The notes below the pieces were generated by a model. That model did no database searches. It was given only the letters and a program-made list of their open reading frames with translations, and was not told the DNA's origin. Shown piece after piece: positions 1 through 4,881 of a stretch of DNA of 7,076 bases. The stretch comes from an uncultured Porphyromonadaceae bacterium (GTDB lineage: Bacteria; Bacteroidota; Bacteroidia; Bacteroidales; Muribaculaceae). Made by a program: the position numbers and the translations under genes. Location of the stretch: contig CAMWUX010000062.1 in NCBI GenBank assembly GCA_947177605.1, forward strand, positions 1 through 7,076, in the 5' to 3' direction. How positions within the stretch are numbered: position 1 is the stretch's first letter; each line of letters starts with the position of its first letter.

Positions 1-1400
1 CCCAGGATCTCGACCGTTCGAATGAGAAAAAAGGCTATAAGTACCGCGACTACTCGCGCATCTACTTCAACACTTACCGCCGCCTGCTCAACAACTTCGA
101 AGCTCTGACCCGCGACGAGATCGAGGAGTATTACCAGAAGATTCTGGAACTCGCCGAAGCGAATCCCGAAATCAAGGAACAGGTGGAGCACAACGGCCGC
201 GCCAAGATCTACTACGCAATGGGCACCAAGCAGTATGCCAAGGCTCTGGCTCTTCTGAAGCAATACGTCGACCTTCCCAACAATGAGGCGTCGGCCGCCT
301 CGCTCAACCGCTTTATGCTCAAAGCGGCTCAGGAGGTAGGCGACAAAGATGCCGAACTGAAGGCCGCCAACAAGCTCAACGAACTGCTCGGCATCGCCAT
401 AGAGCAACACCGAGTGGAGCGCAAGCGCGAGATCGAAATTTTCAATGAGATGCTCCAGCTCCAGAACGAGCGTGCGCTCGCCGCCCAGGAGGTAGCCGAA
501 ATGCACACCCAGCATCATCAGAATGTGATTAAGTACAGTTCGATAGCCATAGGCGTGATGGCTCTGGTAGTGATCGTGATTCTGCTCTTCTACCGCCGAA
601 TCCGCAATATGTCGGTGAAGTTGGCCAAGTCCAACGAGACCCTCCGCGAAGAGCGCGACAACCTCCAGCAGACCCAACGCGACCTCATCAAAGCACGCGA
701 CCACGCACGAAAGGCCGACCGCCATAAGACGGAATTCATCAACAATATGAGCCACGAGGTACGAGTGCCGCTCGACACACTTATTGAATGTACGCACCTG
801 ATCGTCGACAATGTCGACGAATCCAAGCGCAAATACCTCGACCGATACGGAAAGATCGCCGATGTGTGCGCCAACATGATCTCCACGCTTATCAACGACG
901 TGCTTCTGCTTGCCGAATACGATAACTCCGGCATCGAGATCAACAAGAGGCCGGAATCAGTGAATACTATATGCGAGCTCGCGGTGATGAGTATGCGCAA
1001 GCACTGCAAGGATGGTGTCACGATGGACTTCATCCAGCCCGAAGGGGACGATGTCACAATGTCGACCGACGCACGCCGCGTAGAGCAGGTGCTCGTGAAT
1101 CTGCTCAGCAACGGCGCTAAGTTCACCGACAAGGGCAAAGTCGAGCTCACCTACTCCCTCTCACCCGAAGAGGGCACAATCACATTCTCCGTCACCGATA
1201 CCGGCTGCGGTATCCCCGTCGGCAAGGAGGAGGTAATCTTCGAGCGCTTCGAGAAACTCAGCTCCATGTCGCCCGGCACGGGTCTGGGTCTCAACATCTG
1301 CCGCATCGTGGCCGACGCCATGGGAGGCACCGTGAAAGTCGACACCACCTATGAGGATGAGGGCGCCCGATTCCTCTTCACCCTCCCCTTCGGCGACTGA
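1..1400 (+). CDS. Membrane sensor histidine kinase with helical (TPR-like) sensor region, 5' partial
   Basis: The reading frame is open from base 3 to the TGA at 1398-1400 and has no stop upstream, so the start lies outside the window; the GTG at 183 is only an internal codon. The first roughly 450 bases encode amphipathic helices (for example YAMGTKQYAKALALLKQY) resembling tetratricopeptide repeats. A charged coiled coil follows, then one hydrophobic membrane segment at about 537-594, then a second coiled coil. The kinase core has the phosphoacceptor His (codon 753) in HEVRVPL, the N-box NLLSNGAKFT (1098-1127, both Asn kept), the G1 box DTGCGIP (from 1197), the F-box IFERF, and the G2 box GTGLGL (1275-1292). 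All nucleotide-binding boxes look intact, so an active kinase is likely. It ends just after the ATPase domain, with no receiver or DNA-binding domain fused. The signal it senses is unknown. The transporter start is only 28 bases downstream with no promoter visible between, so co-transcription and a sialic-acid-related role are possible but inferred. Confidence 0.88.
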   Translation, partial: QDLDRSNEKKGYKYRDYSRIYFNTYRRLLNNFEALTRDEIEEYYQKILELAEANPEIKEQVEHNGRAKIYYAMGTKQYAKALALLKQYVDLPNNEASAASLNRFMLKAAQEVGDKDAELKAANKLNELLGIAIEQHRVERKREIEIFNEMLQLQNERALAAQEVAEMHTQHHQNVIKYSSIAIGVMALVVIVILLFYRRIRNMSVKLAKSNETLREERDNLQQTQRDLIKARDHARKADRHKTEFINNMSHEVRVPLDTLIECTHLIVDNVDESKRKYLDRYGKIADVCANMISTLINDVLLLAEYDNSGIEINKRPESVNTICELAVMSMRKHCKDGVTMDFIQPEGDDVTMSTDARRVEQVLVNLLSNGAKFTDKGKVELTYSLSPEEGTITFSVTDTGCGIPVGKEEVIFERFEKLSSMSPGTGLGLNICRIVADAMGGTVKVDTTYEDEGARFLFTLPFGD

Positions 1401-1428
1401 TCGAATCACCACCTTTCCCGACAATATC

Positions 1429-2736
1429 ATGAAAGCAAAGACTATTTCAGCCACAGACAAGCCCGCAGGGGGCGGTCTGCGCAATTCATCCGTATATCCA
1501 TGGATCGTAGTAGGCCTGTTGTGGGTAGTGGCCCTGCTCAACTATATGGACCGACAGATGCTATCGACGATGCGCGAGGCTATGGCCGTCGATATATCCG
1601 CTCTCGAAGACAAAATCCTATTCGGCAAAATCATGGCGGCCTTCATGTGGATCTACGGCCTGATGAGTCCGCTGTCGGGCATCGTCGCCGACCGCGTCAA
1701 CCGTAAGTGGCTCATCGTAGTGTCGCTTATCGTATGGAGCGCCGTGACGCTGATGATGGGCTATGCATCCACTTACGAGCAAATCTACTGGCTGCGCGCC
1801 GCTATGGGCGTGAGCGAAGCGCTCTACATCCCGGCCGCCCTCTCGCTCATCGCCGACTACTTCACCGGCAAGCAGCTCTCGCTCGCCATCGGCATCCACA
1901 TGACCGGCCTCTACATGGGCCAGGCCGTCGGCGGCTTCGGAGCATTCGTTGCCGAGCATATCTCGTGGCAGTCGACCTTCCATTGGTTTGGCATCGTAGG
2001 TATCGCGTATGGCGTGATCCTCGTCGCATTCCTCCACGAGAAACGCCGCTACTCCACCGAGACACCCGAAGAGGTGCGTCAGCGCGCACCGCTCGGCGAA
2101 GTGCTCCGCAACAACGGACGCGCCATCGCCACATCGCTCGGCATGCTGCTCACTTGCGTCGCCTTCTACGCGATACTCTTCTTCTTCGCCACATCATCCA
2201 TACCCGGATGGGCTACCAAAAACTGGCTCCCGACATTGTTTGCCAACAATCTCGGTATCGAGATGAAGTGGGCAGGCCCCATAGCCACGATCACCATCGC
2301 CCTGGCATCCTTCATCGGAGTGATGGCCGGCGGACCGCTTGCCGACCGCTGGAGTCGCCGCAATCTGCGCGGCCGCATCTACATAAGCGCCATTGGCCTC
2401 GGCATGATGGTGCCCGCTCTGGTGCTGATGGGCTACGGCTCGTCGCTGACGGCCGCCATATCGGCCGGACTGATCTTCGGCCTCGGCTACGGCATGTTCG
2501 ACTCCAACAATATGCCTATCCTCTGCCAGTTTGTGCCGTCGCGCTCGCGCGCCACAGCCTACGGCATCATGAATATGTCGGGACTCTTCATCGGCGCGTT
2601 GGCCACCGATGTGCTGGGCACCCTCGCCGCCAACGACAAGATGGGGCTCGGATTCGCCTGCATGGCCGGAGCTGTAGCCCTTGCTCTGACGGTGCAGCTC
2701 ACCGTGCTACGTCCCACCACGCTCAACAAAGAATGA
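1429..2736 (+). CDS. nanT: MFS transporter, probable sialic acid (Neu5Ac) permease NanT
   Basis: This 435-residue protein is an inner-membrane major facilitator with about 12 hydrophobic segments. TM1 ends in LNYMDRQ (residues 37-43). The loop between TM2 and TM3 carries motif A, ADRVNRK (Asp88, Arg89, Arg92, Lys93), and the equivalent loop in the second half is ADRWSRR (Asp306, Arg307), showing the two-fold repeat of the family. The NYxDR signature after TM1 is typical of the anion:cation symporter branch. The ATG at 1429 is chosen over an in-frame ATG at 1351, because the latter would overlap the kinase gene by 50 bases and add a polar, serine-rich, kinase-derived stretch. Substrate is assigned from context: the next genes are a sialate lyase, an epimerase and a sialate esterase, as in the nanLET clusters of Bacteroides, where an MFS NanT imports Neu5Ac. 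The family is certain; the substrate is inferred. Confidence 0.87.
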   Translation: MKAKTISATDKPAGGGLRNSSVYPWIVVGLLWVVALLNYMDRQMLSTMREAMAVDISALEDKILFGKIMAAFMWIYGLMSPLSGIVADRVNRKWLIVVSLIVWSAVTLMMGYASTYEQIYWLRAAMGVSEALYIPAALSLIADYFTGKQLSLAIGIHMTGLYMGQAVGGFGAFVAEHISWQSTFHWFGIVGIAYGVILVAFLHEKRRYSTETPEEVRQRAPLGEVLRNNGRAIATSLGMLLTCVAFYAILFFFATSSIPGWATKNWLPTLFANNLGIEMKWAGPIATITIALASFIGVMAGGPLADRWSRRNLRGRIYISAIGLGMMVPALVLMGYGSSLTAAISAGLIFGLGYGMFDSNNMPILCQFVPSRSRATAYGIMNMSGLFIGALATDVLGTLAANDKMGLGFACMAGAVALALTVQLTVLRPTTLNKE

Positions 2737-2763
2737 CCAACCATAGCAAAACCAAATACCAGT
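2737..2763 (+). promoter_or_regulatory. A/C-rich leader before the lyase start, no Shine-Dalgarno
   Basis: The 27 bases between the transporter stop and the lyase ATG are almost free of G and about half A, with no GGAGG-like sequence at the usual spacing. A-rich, Shine-Dalgarno-free leaders are typical of Bacteroidota translation starts. No promoter or terminator is visible, so it is read as an intra-operon translation initiation region. Confidence 0.35.
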
Positions 2764-3687
2764 ATGAAATTTGAAAAGATTGAGGGACTTATCGACGCGC
2801 CCTTCACGCCGATGCATCCCAACGGAGACATCAACTTACAGCCCATCCCGGCCTATGCCGCGATGCTGAAGGCCAACGGTCTGAAAGGCGTGTTCGTCAA
2901 CGGTTCGTCGGGCGAAGGCTATATGCTCACCGACGATGAGCGCAAGGCAATAGCCGAAGCGTGGGTGAAAGCCGCCCCCGAGGGCTTCAAGGTGATAGTG
3001 CACGTGGGCAGCTGCTGCGCCCGCTCCTCCCGCGAGCTCGCCCGCCACGCCAAAGAGATCGGCGCCTGGGGCATCGGCGCCATGGCTCCCCCCTTCCCGA
3101 AAATCGGCCGCGTGGAGGAACTGGTGAAATATATCGAAGAGATTGCATCCGGCGCACCCGAACTTCCCTTCTACTACTACCATATCCCTGCTTTCAACGG
3201 TGCTTACCTGCCGATGCTCGACCTGCTCAAGGCTGTAGACGGCCGCGTGGATAATTTCGCCGGCATCAAATACACATTCGAGAGCATGTATGAGTACAAC
3301 CAGTGCCGCAAGTACGCCCACGGTAAGTACGACATGCTCCACGGCCAGGACGAGACCATACTCCCCTGCCTCGCCATGGGCGGAGCCCGCGGAGGTATCG
3401 GAGGTACCACTAACTACAACGGACGCGAGCTCACCGCCATTATCGAGGCCTGGGATCGCGGCGACATCGAAGCAGCCCGCGAGCATCAGGACTTCGCTCA
3501 GGAAGTGATCAACGTCATCTGCCGTTACCGCGGCAACATCGTAGGCGGCAAGCGTATCATGAAGCTGATAGGCCTTGACCTCGGTCCCAACCGCATACCC
3601 TTCCGCAACCTCACCGACGAAGAGGAAGAAGCTATGCGAAAGGAGCTCGAAGCAATCGACTTTTTCTCACGCTGCAATAAATTCTGA
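2764..3687 (+). CDS. nanA: N-acetylneuraminate lyase (sialic acid aldolase)
   Basis: Cytoplasmic class I aldolase of the DHDPS/NAL family that cleaves N-acetylneuraminate into N-acetylmannosamine and pyruvate; called nanL in Bacteroides fragilis. The 307-residue length fits the family. Visible signatures are the carboxylate-binding loop GSSGE (residues 47-51), the catalytic tyrosine in YYYHIP (Tyr139, equivalent to Tyr137 of E. coli NanA), and the Schiff-base lysine in GIKYT (Lys169, equivalent to Lys165). The YYYHIP form is the one I associate with animal sialate lyases (NPL), whereas E. coli NanA has YNIP, and it argues against dihydrodipicolinate synthase. The ATG at 2764 gives a normal N-terminus, with the first beta strand (EGLIDAPFTPM) starting at residue 7. 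It follows the transporter by 27 bases and precedes the epimerase by 3. The epimerase that handles its product lies next door, which makes the substrate assignment strong. Confidence 0.94.
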   Translation: MKFEKIEGLIDAPFTPMHPNGDINLQPIPAYAAMLKANGLKGVFVNGSSGEGYMLTDDERKAIAEAWVKAAPEGFKVIVHVGSCCARSSRELARHAKEIGAWGIGAMAPPFPKIGRVEELVKYIEEIASGAPELPFYYYHIPAFNGAYLPMLDLLKAVDGRVDNFAGIKYTFESMYEYNQCRKYAHGKYDMLHGQDETILPCLAMGGARGGIGGTTNYNGRELTAIIEAWDRGDIEAAREHQDFAQEVINVICRYRGNIVGGKRIMKLIGLDLGPNRIPFRNLTDEEEEAMRKELEAIDFFSRCNKF

Positions 3688-3690
3688 CCG

Positions 3691-4863
3691 ATGGAACAGT
3701 ATCTCAACACATGGCGCGAGCGCTACGTAGCCGACCTCACAAACGATATACTCCCCTTCTGGCTCCGCAACGGCTGGGATAAGGTCAACGGCGGTGTCTA
3801 CACCTGCCTCGATCGCGACGGATCACTGATGGACTCCACCAAATCAGTATGGTTTCAGGGCCGCTGCGGCTACATCTACGCATTCGCCTACAATAATATC
3901 GAGCCCCGGCAGGAGTATCTCGACTTCTCGCGGAGCTGTATCGACTTCATCGAAGCACACTGCTTCGACACCGACGGACGTATGTACTTCGAGGTGATGG
4001 CCGACGGCACTCCGCTGCGCAAGCGCCGCTACGTATTCTCCGAGAGCTTCTCCGCCATAGCCATGAGCGAGTACGCCCTGGCCACCGGCGACAAGACCTA
4101 TGCCGAAAAGGCGCTCCGCCTCTTTCAGGATATGCGCCGCTTCATCGACACCCCCGGCATACTTCCGCCCAAGTATCTGCCCGTGCAGCCCTCGATAGGC
4201 CACTCCATCACCATGATCATGATCAACACGGCAGCCTGCATACGCCGTGTGATCGAACATCCCGATCTCGACCGTCAGATCGACGAATCTATCGAGAAAC
4301 TCAAGCTCTTCATTCAGCCTCAGTATAAGGCTCTGCTGGAGATGGTGACACCCGACGGTAAGCTGATCGACACGCTCAACGGCCGCACGATCAATCCCGG
4401 ACATTGCATCGAGACGGCATGGTTCCTGCTCGAAGAAGCCAAGTATCGCGGCTGGGACAAGGAGCTCACCGACATGGCCCTGCAGATTCTCGACTGGAGC
4501 TGGGACTGGGGCTGGGACGAGCAGTATGGAGGCATCATCAACTTCCGCGACTGCAAGGGTCTGCCCCCGCAGGACTATTCGCAGGATATGAAATTCTGGT
4601 GGCCGCAGACCGAGGCCGTCATCGCCACTCTCTACGCCTATGAGGCCACGGGCGATGCACGCTATCTGGAGATGCACCGCAAGGCTTCCGACTGGGCCTA
4701 TACCCATCTGCCCGACCCGGAATACGGCGAGTGGTTCGGCTACCTCCACCGCGACGGCACGGTAGCCCAACCTGCCAAGGGCAACATCTTCAAAGGCCCC
4801 TTCCACATCCCGCGCATGATGATCAAGAGCTCGATGATCATTAACGAGATATTGAAGAAGTGA
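3691..4863 (+). CDS. nanE: N-acylglucosamine 2-epimerase (AGE/renin-binding protein family)
   Basis: This 390-residue (alpha/alpha)6-barrel enzyme of the AGE family interconverts ManNAc and GlcNAc, taking the amino sugar made by the lyase. Length matches the family. The conserved histidine regions are present: NPGHCIE with His238 and Glu241, and GPFHIPR with His372 and Arg375, close to the two essential histidines known in cyanobacterial AGE. The aromatic DWSWDWGWDEQYGG stretch and WPQTEAV are also family-typical. It is not homologous to E. coli NanE, which acts on ManNAc-6-phosphate; the symbol follows Bacteroides usage for the AGE-type epimerase. No ManNAc kinase is present in the window, consistent with the Bacteroides route in which GlcNAc is phosphorylated afterwards by a ROK kinase. 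The start lies 3 bases after the lyase stop. The stop TGA (4861-4863) shares its A with the next gene's ATG, indicating translational coupling. Confidence 0.93.
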   Translation: MEQYLNTWRERYVADLTNDILPFWLRNGWDKVNGGVYTCLDRDGSLMDSTKSVWFQGRCGYIYAFAYNNIEPRQEYLDFSRSCIDFIEAHCFDTDGRMYFEVMADGTPLRKRRYVFSESFSAIAMSEYALATGDKTYAEKALRLFQDMRRFIDTPGILPPKYLPVQPSIGHSITMIMINTAACIRRVIEHPDLDRQIDESIEKLKLFIQPQYKALLEMVTPDGKLIDTLNGRTINPGHCIETAWFLLEEAKYRGWDKELTDMALQILDWSWDWGWDEQYGGIINFRDCKGLPPQDYSQDMKFWWPQTEAVIATLYAYEATGDARYLEMHRKASDWAYTHLPDPEYGEWFGYLHRDGTVAQPAKGNIFKGPFHIPRMMIKSSMIINEILKK

Positions 4864-4881
4864 TGAGGGCTCGCCTCATCA
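4861..4881 (+). promoter_or_regulatory. Inverted repeat around the epimerase stop / esterase start
   Basis: TGATGAGG (4861-4868) and CCTCATCA (4874-4881) form a perfect 8-bp stem with a 5-base loop. The left arm contains both the epimerase TGA and the esterase ATG. In mRNA this could hide the esterase start until a ribosome finishing the epimerase opens it, tightening translational coupling. The repeat is seen directly; the function is inferred, and an 8-bp stem can arise by chance in a window of this size. Confidence 0.4.

Noticed and set aside
183..185. GTG 183 as the true start of the kinase
   Set aside because: The same frame is open back to base 3 and encodes continuous helical sequence (YSRIYFNTYRRLLNNF and onward) that matches the rest of the sensor region, so the gene simply begins upstream.
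802..820. Perfect 8-bp inverted repeat TCGTCGAC-AAT-GTCGACGA
   Set aside because: It lies inside the kinase dimerisation domain and is explained by two adjacent Val-Asp (GTCGAC) codon pairs. No regulatory position, so treated as chance.
1351..1428. Longer N-terminus for the MFS transporter from ATG 1351
   Set aside because: It would overlap the kinase coding region by 50 bases, and the added residues (SSSPSPSA-type) are the out-of-frame reading of conserved kinase sequence. The ATG at 1429 gives a normal MFS N-terminus.
1707..2774. 355-codon plus-strand open frame overlapping the transporter
   Set aside because: Its translation is an Arg/His-rich low-complexity shadow of the transporter in another frame, while the transporter frame has membrane segments and MFS motifs.
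2764..3687. Dihydrodipicolinate synthase instead of sialate lyase
   Set aside because: The YYYHIP and GIKYT motifs together with the epimerase, transporter and sialate esterase neighbours point to N-acetylneuraminate lyase.
3844..4806. 320-codon open frame on the minus strand opposite the epimerase
   Set aside because: The plus strand has clear AGE motifs throughout. The antisense frame is a product of GC-rich codon bias and shows no recognisable domain. The same applies to minus-strand frames at 2836-3486 and 4890-5582.
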